Under the pieces are notes generated by a model. It did no database searches, was not told the DNA's origin, and worked only from the letters and a program-made list of their open reading frames with translations. The translations under genes were made by a program, and so were the position numbers. From NCBI GenBank assembly GCA_963730325.1, contig CAVSRC010000019.1, positions 186,001 to 250,000 of the forward strand: a stretch of DNA of 64,000 nucleotides, in the 5' to 3' direction. Source of the DNA: CAVSRC01 sp963730325. GTDB taxonomy: Bacteria > Pseudomonadota > Alphaproteobacteria > Rhizobiales > Kaistiaceae. This document shows, one piece after another, positions 1 through 8,391 of this stretch; within the stretch, counting starts at the first letter, position 1; each line of letters begins with the position of its first letter.

Positions 1-2
1 AG

Positions 3-758
3 CTCGTCTTGCGCCGGACCAATGGCTGCGACCTGACCGAGGCGGGCGCCGATCTGATGGAGTCGCTCGAGCGCGTCGAGGCGGAGTTCCTCGCTTCGCA
101 AGCGCGCCTGGACGAGACCGCTGTATCCATCTCGGGAACCGTGCGCATCGGCGCGCCGGACGGCTTCGGTGTCGCCTTCCTCGCCCCGCGCCTCGGCGCG
201 CTCGCCGAGCGCTATCCCAATCTGCGCATCCAGCTGGTGCCGACGCCGCGCAGCTTCTCGCTCTCGCGGCGTGAAGCCGACATCGCCGTCCTCGTCGGCC
301 GGCCGGAGAGGGGACGGCTGCGGGCACGGAAGCTGATCGATTACACGCTCGGTCTCTATGCCTCACGCGGCTATCTGGAGGATCGGCCGCAACCCGCAAC
401 GGCTGCCGATCTCGCCGAGCACCGTCTGCTCGGCTACGTCGACGACCTGATCTACGCGCCGGGGCTGAACTACGCCTCCGAGTTCCTGCGCAACTGGCGG
501 TCCCGGATCGAAATCTCCAGCGCCATCGGACAGCTCGCGGCAATTCGGGCCGGCGCCGGAATTGGGGTCATGCACGACTACATTGCGCGGCCTGAACCCG
601 GCCTCATCCGCATCCTCCCGACGCTCGGTGCGCGCCGGTCTTACTGGCTGGCGATCCACGAGAACCTGCATGACGTGCCGCGTGTGAGAGCGGCAGCGGA
701 TTTCGTCGCCGAAGCCGTCCAGAAAAACCGACACGGCTTCGCGCCCATGCTTGCCTAG
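3..758 (+). CDS. LysR-family transcriptional regulator, 5' end cut by window edge
   Basis: The reading frame is already open at the window edge and begins with LVLRRTNGCDLTEAG, which matches the wing and end of a LysR winged-helix DNA-binding domain. The recognition helix therefore lies outside the window. The remaining roughly 235 residues form a periplasmic-binding-protein-like effector domain, starting near SGTVRIGAPDGFG and including an AVLVGRPERGRL segment typical of the family. LysR proteins usually control an adjacent, often divergent, gene in response to a small ligand. The target and ligand cannot be read from here. The next gene, for an FkbM methyltransferase, lies 74 bp downstream on the same strand and need not be its target. 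Confidence 0.9.
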   Translation, partial: LVLRRTNGCDLTEAGADLMESLERVEAEFLASQARLDETAVSISGTVRIGAPDGFGVAFLAPRLGALAERYPNLRIQLVPTPRSFSLSRREADIAVLVGRPERGRLRARKLIDYTLGLYASRGYLEDRPQPATAADLAEHRLLGYVDDLIYAPGLNYASEFLRNWRSRIEISSAIGQLAAIRAGAGIGVMHDYIARPEPGLIRILPTLGARRSYWLAIHENLHDVPRVRAAADFVAEAVQKNRHGFAPMLA

Positions 759-832
759 GATGCTGTGGCGCTGCAAAACAACGGCCGGGATCGTAGGTCC
801 CGTCAAAAAGGCAACCACGCCCCGGGGGACCG

Positions 833-1585
833 ATGAAACTGCGCCTGTCGAAGCTGTTCGCGCCGCCCGAAGCGCCGGCGCCCTTGCGGATCCTGCGGGC
901 GCTGATCGACGACCCCGATCTCGGCGACGCGGCGACGGTCGCGTTCCTGCAATTCGCGCTCGGCCATTGCGGCCGGTCCCATTCGCAGGGAATGCAGGAC
1001 GTCTGGGCGCTGTTCGAAACGGCTGAGAAGCGGGACGGCTATTTCGTCGAGTTCGGCGCGGCTAACGGCATCGAGCTGAGCAACAGCTATCTGCTGTCCG
1101 AGGGGTATGGCTGGCGCGGCGTGCTGGCCGAGCCGCATCCGGACTTTGTGGAGGCGCTTCGCGTCAATCGCCCGAACGACTACGTGTCGGACAAGGCAGT
1201 GTGGGCACGCTCGGGCGAGACGCTGACCTTCGCCATGACGCGGGTGCCCTATCTCAGCGTGCTCGTCGATGTGAACCCGCCGGGGCTGCATCGCCGCAAG
1301 GCGCTGAAGCACACCGAGATCGCGGTGCAGACGATCTCGCTCAACGACCTGCTCAGCGAGGCGGGCGCGCCGCGGGAGATCGATTTCATCAGCGTCGACG
1401 TGGAGGGCGGCGAGTTCGCGGTGATGGAGACATTCGACTTCGACCGGTGGCGCGTCGCGCTCTTCGCCATCGAGCGCAACCGCGCCGGAGAGAAACTCGA
1501 CGCCCTGATGGCCGCCCACGGCTATGAGCGCCGCTTCCCCGATCTGTCGCAGGGCGACAACTGGTACCGGCTGGCCGGAGCCTGA
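833..1585 (+). CDS. FkbM-family SAM-dependent methyltransferase
   Basis: This 250-residue protein has the FkbM (Methyltransf_21) signature. The SAM-binding motif I reads FVEFGAANG at residues 71-79, an acidic AEPHP turn follows near residue 99, and IDFISVDVEGGE lies at about 183-194. FkbM proteins are O-methyltransferases that often act on sugars or polysaccharides. The substrate here is unknown. The length is normal for a single-domain member and no signal peptide is seen, so it should be cytosolic. The convergent neighbour is the wreck of a family 25 glycosyltransferase, which fits a small locus for surface-glycan modification; that link is an inference from context. Confidence 0.88.
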   Translation: MKLRLSKLFAPPEAPAPLRILRALIDDPDLGDAATVAFLQFALGHCGRSHSQGMQDVWALFETAEKRDGYFVEFGAANGIELSNSYLLSEGYGWRGVLAEPHPDFVEALRVNRPNDYVSDKAVWARSGETLTFAMTRVPYLSVLVDVNPPGLHRRKALKHTEIAVQTISLNDLLSEAGAPREIDFISVDVEGGEFAVMETFDFDRWRVALFAIERNRAGEKLDALMAAHGYERRFPDLSQGDNWYRLAGA

Positions 1586-1601
1586 AGCGGCGAGGACTGG
1601 A

Positions 1602-2397
1602 TCAGACCTGGCTGTTGGCGACAGCGGCGCGGAGGGCGGTCGCCAGCAATTCCCGATGCGGGTCGAGTCCGATGCGGGGAGGTTGGAGGCGAGCGCGGCC
1701 GGCTCCGCATCGGCCCAGAACGACCGGGTCATCACGTTGATGGCGCGCATGAGGTTGTCGGCCTTGCGGATGGACGACGTCTCGGCCGTGCCGATTTCCG
1801 GTGCCGAAAGGAAGGGGAGAAAGCAGGCCGCTCGGATCTGGCCGCTCCAGATGGCGTTGCGATAGGCGAGATCACCGGCGTGCGCAAAGGGGCCGCGATC
1901 AGCGCCGACAGGAACGACTGCACCTTGCCGCCGACCGGCAGTTCAGGAGTAGGAGCCGGTTCCAGCAAACATGAAGCCGCGGCCGAGGTCGAACAAGGTG
2001 AAGCTCGGCGGATTGGAGCGCATTGCCGCCCGATAGGCTTCGACCATGGGGCCGAATGAATTGACGCCGGCGGGCAGCACGAGGACACCGGTGAAGATGA
2101 GGTCGTACGGAGCGAGCTGCTGCCCCTGGGCGCCTCGACGCCGGAGCGCCGTCTCCGACAGCTCGGCATCGTCCTCCAGAACATGCGCGAGCGGCATCCC
2201 GGTACTCAGGGCGCGCAATGCTGCGCGGTGCGACAGAAAGCAGCCGACGAAGGGTTTGACCTTGAGCTCCGGGCGTCCGCGCCGGCGAAGCGATGATAGC
2301 TGACGCCGAATTTGGCGAACTGCCGCTCCATCGCCGCGCGGCGCTGCGTCGATCGATCGAGGTTGATGTAAAGACCGATGCAGTTGCGGATTGTCAT
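1602..2397 (-). pseudogene. Family 25 glycosyltransferase (LPS-type), multiply frameshifted
   Basis: Pieces of one GT25 protein are spread over all three minus-strand frames in the right order. The start (from 2397) gives YINLDRSTQRRAAMERQF. After a shift near 2272 come GCFLSHRAALRALS and HVLEDDAELSE, the hallmark GT25 segments. After a shift near 1940 comes LPVGGKVQSFLSALIAA, then after one near 1900 GDLAYRNAIWSGQIRAACF, and after a last one near 1665 DPHRELLATALRAAVANSQV, ending at a TGA at 1604-1602. At least four single-base shifts are needed. GT25 enzymes transfer galactose or related sugars to lipooligosaccharide. As written it cannot make a full-length protein; either real decay or poor base calling could explain it. 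Confidence 0.82.
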
Positions 2398-2468
2398 GGC
2401 GTTCAGCCGCGTGGTTGCCTTGCGGCGCTTCCTATTGCACGCCGGAAATCAATGCAAATGGCGCCCCG

Positions 2469-3680
2469 CTAGGGCAGGGGAATGATGCGGCAGGGCTCGC
2501 CGGCCCTGGCGGCGGGGGCGTGCGGCGGACGCACGATGAGGCAGTCGGCCGTGGCGAAGACGCCGAGCATCGAGGAATCCTGGACGGGCAGGGGGATGGC
2601 CGCCGGCAGCTCGCCGCGCCGTGTCGCCAGGCGGGCGCGGACGTAATCCTGGCGATTGTCGTTTTCGGCGAGGTCGCCGCCGAGCGTGGCGGGCTCGCTC
2701 GGGTCGCTCTGCGGCTGGCCGAGCAGGGCGGCAATCAGCGGCCTCAGAAAGAGGATGGCACAGACCAGGCTCGATACCGGATTGCCGGGAAGGCCGAGCA
2801 CGCGGGTTCCCTCGATATGGCCGAACATCAGCGGCTTGCCCGGGCGCATGGCGACACGCCAGAAATCGAGGGTGAGACCGGCTTCATTGAGCGCCGCCTG
2901 CACCAGGTCGTGGTCGCCGACCGAGGCGCCGCCGATGGTGAGCACCACATCGGCGGGGAGCGCCAGGGCGTGCTCGATGGTGCGGGTGATGGCGGCGCGG
3001 TCGTCGCGGACGATGCCGAGATCGCGCGCCTCGCCGCCGAGCGCATTCACATAGGCGGCAAGGCCGGGCGAGCTGGCGGCGAAGATCTGGTCCGGCGTCG
3101 GCACCTCGCCCGGCGGCACCAGCTCGTCGCCGGTGGCGATGATGGCGACCACCGGCCGGCGGCGCACCGGCAGATGGGCGTGGCCTGCGGCGGCGGCGAG
3201 CGCCAGTTCGCGCATGCCGAGCCGTCGTCCGGCGTCGAGCAGCAGGGCGTTTTCCTGGAAGTCGAGACCGGCACGGCGAATGTGCCGCCCGGCGGTGGCG
3301 GGCTCCTGTGCGGTCACGGTGCCGTCGTCGCCGGGTCGGGCGTTCTCCTGAATGAGAACGGCATCGGCACCGGGCGGCACCGGGGCGCCGGTGAAGATGC
3401 GCGCGGCCTCGCCGGCGCCGACGCTGCCGTCGAAGCGGCGGCCGGCGGCGGCCATGCCGATGAGCTTCAGCACGGCGGGCGCGTTGGCCGTGTCGGCGGC
3501 GCGCACGGCATAGCCGTCCATGGAGGAGGCGTCGAAGGGCGGCTGGCTGCGCCGCGCCTTGAGCGGCTCGGCAAGCGTCCGCCCGGCGGCCTCAGTGAGA
3601 GCGACATAATCGGAGGGGACCGGGGCAGTGCCGACGATGATGCGGGCGACGGCCTCATCGACAGGGACGAGCGGGATCAC
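2469..3680 (-). CDS. moeA: Molybdopterin molybdenumtransferase MoeA
   Basis: MoeA inserts molybdenum into adenylylated molybdopterin, the last step common to molybdenum cofactor synthesis. The 403-residue length is normal. Visible family motifs are PFDASSMDGYA (48-58), IATGDEL (181-187), GGASVGDHD (250-258), MRPGKP (278-283) and GLPGNPVSS (296-304). The start codon overlaps the end of moaC by 4 bp, so the two are translationally coupled at the end of the trp-moa transcript. In rhizobia as I recall them the next gene is often lexA; here the glycosyltransferase wreck follows instead. Confidence 0.97.
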   Translation of the reverse strand: MIPLVPVDEAVARIIVGTAPVPSDYVALTEAAGRTLAEPLKARRSQPPFDASSMDGYAVRAADTANAPAVLKLIGMAAAGRRFDGSVGAGEAARIFTGAPVPPGADAVLIQENARPGDDGTVTAQEPATAGRHIRRAGLDFQENALLLDAGRRLGMRELALAAAAGHAHLPVRRRPVVAIIATGDELVPPGEVPTPDQIFAASSPGLAAYVNALGGEARDLGIVRDDRAAITRTIEHALALPADVVLTIGGASVGDHDLVQAALNEAGLTLDFWRVAMRPGKPLMFGHIEGTRVLGLPGNPVSSLVCAILFLRPLIAALLGQPQSDPSEPATLGGDLAENDNRQDYVRARLATRRGELPAAIPLPVQDSSMLGVFATADCLIVRPPHAPAARAGEPCRIIPLP

Positions 3681-4186
3681 GTGCGTTTCTCCCTTGCGCG
3701 TTTGGTGCCGGCTTTCCAGGTGCCGGACTTGCCGCCGCGCTTCTCGACCAGGCGGATGCCGGTGATGGCCATGCCGCGATCGACCGCCTTGGCCATGTCG
3801 TAGACGGTGAGGCAGGCGACCGAGACGGCGGTCAGCGCCTCCATCTCGACGCCGGTCTTGCCGGCGAGCTTGGCGGTGGCGCGGACGCGGAGGCCGGGAA
3901 GCTCGGCGTCCGGCTCGATGTCGACCGTGACCGAAGTCAGTGCCAGCGGGTGGGCGAGCGGGATCAGCTCGTGGGTGCGCTTGGCCGCCATGATGCCGGC
4001 AATGCGGGCGGCGCCGATGACGTCGCCCTTCCGGGCATTGCCGGAGACGATGAGGTCGAGGGTGGCGGGCTTCATGGTGACCGCGCCTTCGGCGATGGCG
4101 ATACGCTCGGTCACCGCCTTGGCGCCGACATCGACCATGTGTGCGGCGCCGGTCTTGTCGAGATGGGTGAGGCGGCGGGCAGCCAT
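3677..4186 (-). CDS. moaC: Cyclic pyranopterin monophosphate synthase MoaC
   Basis: MoaC converts the cyclic GTP product made by MoaA into cyclic pyranopterin monophosphate, the first stable intermediate of molybdenum cofactor synthesis. The 169-residue protein has the expected blocks: HMVDVGAKAVTERIA near residue 16, KGDV at 53-56, AAKRTHELIPLAHPL at 67-81, KTGVEMEALTA at 110-120 and TVYDMAKAVDRGM at 127-139. It lies 3 bp after trpC and overlaps moeA by 4 bp, so it belongs to the trp-moa operon. moaA is not in the window. Confidence 0.97.
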   Translation of the reverse strand: MAARRLTHLDKTGAAHMVDVGAKAVTERIAIAEGAVTMKPATLDLIVSGNARKGDVIGAARIAGIMAAKRTHELIPLAHPLALTSVTVDIEPDAELPGLRVRATAKLAGKTGVEMEALTAVSVACLTVYDMAKAVDRGMAITGIRLVEKRGGKSGTWKAGTKRAREKRT

Positions 4187-4189
4187 GGC

Positions 4190-4993
4190 TCAGGCCGCGA
4201 CGCTGGTGCCGATGAGGCGGGCGGTGGCGGCGGCGACATCGGCCTCGCGCATCAGGCTTTCGCCGACGAGATAGGCGCCGATGCCGACGGCCTGAAGCCG
4301 GGCGATATCGGCCGGCGTGAAGATGCCGCTCTCGCCGACCAGAACGTGGTCGCTCGGCACCTTGGGCGCCAATGCCTCGCTGACCTCCAGCCTGGTCTCG
4401 AAGGTGCGGAGGTCGCGATTGTTGATACCGACGAGGCGCGATTTCATCTTCAGTGCGCGGTCGAGCTCCTCGGCGTTGTGGACCTCGATCAGCACGTCCA
4501 TGCCGAGGTCGAGCGCGGTCGCCTCGATGGCGTGGGCGTCGGCGTCACTCAAGGCGGCCATGATGATGAGGATGCAATCGGCGCCGAGCGCGCGGGATTC
4601 GAACACCTGATAGGGCTCGAACATGAAGTCCTTGCGGATCGCCGGGAGCGGCACGGCAGCCCGTGCGGCGACGAGGTATTGGTCGGCGCCCTGGAAGAAG
4701 GGGGCGTCGGTGAGGACCGACAGGCAGGTGGCGCCGCCGGCCTTGTAGGCCCGTGCAAGGCTCGGCGGGTCGAAGTCCTCTCGGATCAAGCCTTTGGACG
4801 GACTGGCCTTTTTGATCTCGGCAATGAGCGCCGGGCGGCCTTCGGCGATTGTGCGTTCAAGGGCGGCGAGGAAACCGCGGGGCGGCTCCGCGGCGCGGGC
4901 GCGCATCTCGATTTCGGCCGGGGCGACGCGCGCCTTGGCCGCGGCGATCTCGGCGCGCTTGGCTTGCTCGATCTTTTTGAGAATGTCGCTCAT
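4190..4993 (-). CDS. trpC: Indole-3-glycerol phosphate synthase TrpC
   Basis: TrpC closes the indole ring: it converts carboxyphenylamino-deoxyribulose phosphate to indole-3-glycerol phosphate in tryptophan synthesis. The 267-residue TIM barrel shows LIAEIKKASPSKG at about 57-69 (catalytic lysine of strand 1), the KDF motif at 121-123, a GINNRDL segment and GESGI near the C-terminus. It is a stand-alone enzyme, not fused to TrpF. It sits 3 bp downstream of trpD and just before moaC. trpF, trpB and trpA are not in the window; in rhizobia they usually lie elsewhere. Confidence 0.97.
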   Translation of the reverse strand: MSDILKKIEQAKRAEIAAAKARVAPAEIEMRARAAEPPRGFLAALERTIAEGRPALIAEIKKASPSKGLIREDFDPPSLARAYKAGGATCLSVLTDAPFFQGADQYLVAARAAVPLPAIRKDFMFEPYQVFESRALGADCILIIMAALSDADAHAIEATALDLGMDVLIEVHNAEELDRALKMKSRLVGINNRDLRTFETRLEVSEALAPKVPSDHVLVGESGIFTPADIARLQAVGIGAYLVGESLMREADVAAATARLIGTSVAA

Positions 4994-4996
4994 GGC

Positions 4997-6010
4997 TCAG
5001 GCGTTCGACACCTTGACCAGCAGGTCGAGCCGCTCGGCGGCCTTGCCGGTGTCGATGCTTTCGGCCGCCATTGCCGCACCTGCCTTGAGGTCGTCCGCAA
5101 CACCGGCGACGACCAGCGCGGCGCCGGCATTGAGCAGCACCGTGTCGCGATAGGCGTTGTTCTCGCCGGCGAGCACGCGTTTGAGCGCCGCGGCATTGTG
5201 GGCGGCATCGCCGCCCTTGATCGCCTCGAACGGCCAGTTCTTGAGGCCGGCATCGGCCGGGGTGACCGCGAATGTGGTGACCTTGCCGTCCTTGAGCCGG
5301 GCGACCGCGGTCTCGCCAGCCGTCGACATCTCGTCGAGGCCGCCGGCGCCGTGCACCACCCAGGCGGATTCGGCGCCGAGGCTTGCCAGCACATTGGCGA
5401 GGGGCTCGACCCAGTCCGGCGAGAAGACGCCGAGCAGGTAGCGCTTGACGCTGGCCGGATTGGAGAGCGGGCCGATGAGATTGAAGACAGTGCGGAAGCC
5501 GAGTTCGGCGCGGGCCGGGCCGACATGGCGCATAGCCGAATGGTGGGCCGGGGCGAACATGAAGCCGATGCCGGTCTCGCGGATGCAGGTGGCGATCTCA
5601 TCCGGCGCGAGGTCGATCTTGACGCCCAGCGCTGCGAGCGTGTCGGCGGCGCCGGATTTCGACGAAAGCGCCCGGTTGCCGTGCTTGGCGACCGGCACGC
5701 CGGCGCCGGCAACCACGAAGGCGGACGTCGTGGAGATATTGTAGCTGCCCGAGGCGTCGCCGCCGGTGCCGACCACGTCGATGGCGTCGGCCGGCGCCGC
5801 CACCGGCGTCATCTTGGCGCGCATGGTGGCGACCGCGCCGGCGATCTCGTCCACCGTCTCGCCGCGCAGCCTGAGGCCGGTGAGAAAGGCGCCAATCTGA
5901 ACCGGCGTGGCGTCGCCCGACATGATGATGTCGAAGGCTTCCTCCGCCTCCTGGCGCGACAGCCGCTCGCCGGCGGCAACCTTGCCGATGATGGCCTTCA
6001 GATCAGCCAT
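4997..6010 (-). CDS. trpD: Anthranilate phosphoribosyltransferase TrpD
   Basis: TrpD transfers phosphoribose from PRPP to anthranilate, the second step of tryptophan synthesis. The 337-residue protein carries the PRPP and anthranilate site motifs GTGGD (81-85), NIST (91-94) and KHGNRALSSKSG (109-120). It lies 3 bp before trpC. It is separated from trpG upstream by about 170 bp that hold a dispersed palindromic repeat, so the repeat interrupts an otherwise tight operon. Confidence 0.97.
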   Translation of the reverse strand: MADLKAIIGKVAAGERLSRQEAEEAFDIIMSGDATPVQIGAFLTGLRLRGETVDEIAGAVATMRAKMTPVAAPADAIDVVGTGGDASGSYNISTTSAFVVAGAGVPVAKHGNRALSSKSGAADTLAALGVKIDLAPDEIATCIRETGIGFMFAPAHHSAMRHVGPARAELGFRTVFNLIGPLSNPASVKRYLLGVFSPDWVEPLANVLASLGAESAWVVHGAGGLDEMSTAGETAVARLKDGKVTTFAVTPADAGLKNWPFEAIKGGDAAHNAAALKRVLAGENNAYRDTVLLNAGAALVVAGVADDLKAGAAMAAESIDTGKAAERLDLLVKVSNA

Positions 6011-6040
6011 GATGAACTATCCCCGGTTTCAGTTCGTTCC

Positions 6041-6146
6041 CCGGCGAGCCCGGCCTCGGCCGGGCGAGGGAAGGGGACCCAGTAATCACGGCTGGAGCGA
6101 AATGAGCAATGCCTGCGACTACTGGGTCCCCGCCTACGCGGGGACC
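6041..6146. repeat. Composite palindromic (REP-like) element between trpG and trpD
   Basis: Three nested or adjacent inverted repeats are visible. GCCCGGC (6048-6054) pairs with GCCGGGC (6059-6065) across CTCG. GGGGACCCAGTA (6073-6084) pairs with TACTGGGTCCCC (6120-6131). GGTCCCCGC (6125-6133) pairs with GCGGGGACC (6138-6146) across CTAC. Translated, the right arm gives the WVPAYAGTT string that marks a very common dispersed repeat of proteobacterial genomes. It lies inside the trp operon and could form alternative hairpins in the mRNA. A related palindrome is at 18155-18186. Confidence 0.75.
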
Positions 6147-6178
6147 ACGCACCATATGCGATGGCCCGCCGATCAGCA

Positions 6179-6790
6179 TCAGGCGACCGACTTCACCGAG
6201 CGGTGTTCCGCATTCCAGGCGGCGGCGATGTCGAGGAAGTTCTTGAGGATGGTGTGACCGTGCTCGGAGGCGATCGACTCCGGATGGAACTGGACGCCGT
6301 GCACGGGATAGTGCTTGTGCATGGCGCCCATGATGACGCCGTCCTCGGCGGTGGCGGTCACCTCCAGCACGTCCGGCACGGTCTCCGGTGCGATGGTCAG
6401 CGAGTGATAGCGGGTCGCCTGGAACGAGTGGTTGATGCCGCGGAAGACGCCGCGGCCATTGTGGCTGATGGTCGAGACCTTGCCGTGCATGAGGGACGGG
6501 GCGCGCACGATGGCGCCACCATAGACCTGGCCAATCGACTGATGGCCGAGGCAGACGCCGAAGATCGGGATCGTCGATCCGGCCCTCTCGATCAGCGACA
6601 GGCAAATGCCGGCATCGTTGGGCGTGCAGGGGCCGGGCGAGAGCACGATGGCCTCGGGGTCCATCGCCATCACCTCGTCGACGCCGATCTTGTCGTTGCG
6701 GCGCACGGCGAGCTTCGCCCCCAACTCGCCGATGTAATGGACGAGGTTGTAGGTGAAGCTGTCGTAGTTATCGATGACGAGAACGGTCAT
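6179..6790 (-). CDS. trpG: Anthranilate synthase glutamine amidotransferase subunit TrpG
   Basis: TrpG hydrolyses glutamine and passes ammonia to TrpE to make anthranilate. The 203-residue protein is a class I glutamine amidotransferase with the triad visible: nucleophile Cys80 in FGVCLGHQ, His169 and Glu171 in QFHPESI. The oxyanion segment SPGPCTPNDAG lies at 51-61. It is a separate gene, unlike the fused trpE(G) of Sinorhizobium and relatives, and lies 67 bp downstream of trpE. The same protein may also serve folate synthesis as PabA; the sequence cannot decide that. Confidence 0.95.
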   Translation of the reverse strand: MTVLVIDNYDSFTYNLVHYIGELGAKLAVRRNDKIGVDEVMAMDPEAIVLSPGPCTPNDAGICLSLIERAGSTIPIFGVCLGHQSIGQVYGGAIVRAPSLMHGKVSTISHNGRGVFRGINHSFQATRYHSLTIAPETVPDVLEVTATAEDGVIMGAMHKHYPVHGVQFHPESIASEHGHTILKNFLDIAAAWNAEHRSVKSVA

Positions 6791-6857
6791 GGGCCCTGTC
6801 CTATCTTGCTGAGAAATAGGCCAGATCGGCCCCGGGGCGCAAGCGGCGGCGGGACGC

Positions 6858-8372
6858 CTACTGCCCCCGGCCTACCCGCGAGGCGAAGCGGACCGCCTCT
6901 TCGGCCGCGCGGAAGAGGGCGCGGGCCTTGGCCTGGCACTCGGCGTGCTCGTTCTCGGGGACCGAATCGGCGACGATGCCGGCGCCGGCCTGGACGTACA
7001 TTTTGCCGTCCTTGACCACCGAGGTTCTGAGAATGATGCAGGAATCCATGGCGCCGTCGGCGGAGAAATAGCCGACGCAGCCGGCATAGATGCCGCGCTT
7101 CTCCAGTTCCAATTCGTCGATGATCTCCATGGCGCGCACCTTGGGGGCGCCGGAGACGGTGCCGGCCGGGAAGCCGCCGGCGAGCGCGTCGAGCATGTCG
7201 TGCTCGGGCGACAGCAGGCCGACGACGTTCGACACGATGTGCATGACCTGGCTGTAGTATTCGAGGAAGAACTGGTCGGTGACCTTGACCGAACCGATCT
7301 GGGCGACGCGGCCGACATCGTTGCGGCCGAGGTCGAGCAGCATCAGGTGCTCGGCGCGCTCCTTGGGGTCGGCGAGCAGTTCGTCCGCCAGGGCCTTGTC
7401 CTCGTCCGGCGTCTTGCCGCGCGGTCGTGTGCCGGCGATCGGCCGGATGGTCACCTCGCCGTCGCGCACGCGCACCAGGATCTCGGGGCTGGAGCCGGCG
7501 ATCGCGAAGCCGCCGAAGTCGAGATAATAGAGGAAAGGCGAGGGGTTGGTGCGGCGGAGCGCCCGATAGAGGGCGAAGGGCGGCAGGTTGAAGGGCGCCT
7601 CGAAACGCTGCGACAGCACCACCTGGAAGATGTCGCCGGCGGCGATGTACTCCTTGGCGCGCTTGACCATGTCGAGATAGCGTTCGCGCGGCGTGTTGGA
7701 GACGACCGGAACACCGAGGTCGACCGCGACATCGTCGGCCGACTTGTCGAGCGGCGCATCGAGGGCATCGACTATCGCCGTCAGCCGGTCGACGGCGCGG
7801 GCATGGGCCTGGGCCGCGGCGATGCCCGTCTCGGGGCGGGCCGGCGTGACGATGGTGATCTCGTCCCTGACCGCATCGAAGACGACGATGACGGTGGGGC
7901 GGATCATGACGGCGTCGGGGAAGCCGAGCGGGTCCGGGTTGGGCTCGGGCAGGCTCTCCATCTGGCGGACCATGTCGTAGCCGAGATAGCCGAAGATGCC
8001 GGCCGACATGGGCGGAAGCTCATGGGGCAGGTGGATGTGCGATTCCGCGATGATGCGGCGCAGCGCCTCCAGCGCCGGCTCGGCCATCGTCTCGAAGCGG
8101 TCGCGGTCGGTTTCCGGGGTGCGGTTGATCTCGGCCTTGCCGCCGGTGGCGCGGAAGATCAGGTCCGGCTCGATGCCGATGATCGAGTAGCGGCCGCGCA
8201 CGGCGCCGCCCTCGACCGACTCGAGCAGCAGGCAGTTGGCGCGGCCTGCCGACAGCTTGAGCATGGCCGAGACCGGCGTCTCGAGGTCGGCGACCAGTCG
8301 CGTCCACACCACCTGCGGCTCGCCGGCGTCATAGGCGCGCGCGAAGTCGTCGAGAACGGGTTCGACCAGCAT
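6858..8372 (-). CDS. trpE: Anthranilate synthase component I TrpE
   Basis: TrpE makes anthranilate from chorismate and ammonia, the committed step of tryptophan synthesis. The 504-residue protein has an N-terminal regulatory region with LLLESVEGG and RYSIIGIEP near the start (usual site of tryptophan feedback binding) and the catalytic chorismate-binding domain with PIAGTRPRG, LLDLGRNDVGRVA and PAGTVSGAPKVRAMEII. The ATG at 8372 fits the conserved start MLVEPVLDDFARAYD and lies 19 bp after ppiD. An in-frame extension to 8480 would overlap ppiD and is unlikely. I see no Trp-rich leader peptide or attenuator directly upstream. Confidence 0.96.
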   Translation of the reverse strand: MLVEPVLDDFARAYDAGEPQVVWTRLVADLETPVSAMLKLSAGRANCLLLESVEGGAVRGRYSIIGIEPDLIFRATGGKAEINRTPETDRDRFETMAEPALEALRRIIAESHIHLPHELPPMSAGIFGYLGYDMVRQMESLPEPNPDPLGFPDAVMIRPTVIVVFDAVRDEITIVTPARPETGIAAAQAHARAVDRLTAIVDALDAPLDKSADDVAVDLGVPVVSNTPRERYLDMVKRAKEYIAAGDIFQVVLSQRFEAPFNLPPFALYRALRRTNPSPFLYYLDFGGFAIAGSSPEILVRVRDGEVTIRPIAGTRPRGKTPDEDKALADELLADPKERAEHLMLLDLGRNDVGRVAQIGSVKVTDQFFLEYYSQVMHIVSNVVGLLSPEHDMLDALAGGFPAGTVSGAPKVRAMEIIDELELEKRGIYAGCVGYFSADGAMDSCIILRTSVVKDGKMYVQAGAGIVADSVPENEHAECQAKARALFRAAEEAVRFASRVGRGQ

Positions 8373-8391
8373 GACCGGGTTCCGTGGGCCG

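Noticed and set aside
3950..6085. A 711-codon plus-strand open frame over moaC, trpC and trpD
   Set aside because: It is antisense to three well-supported genes and shows no domain.
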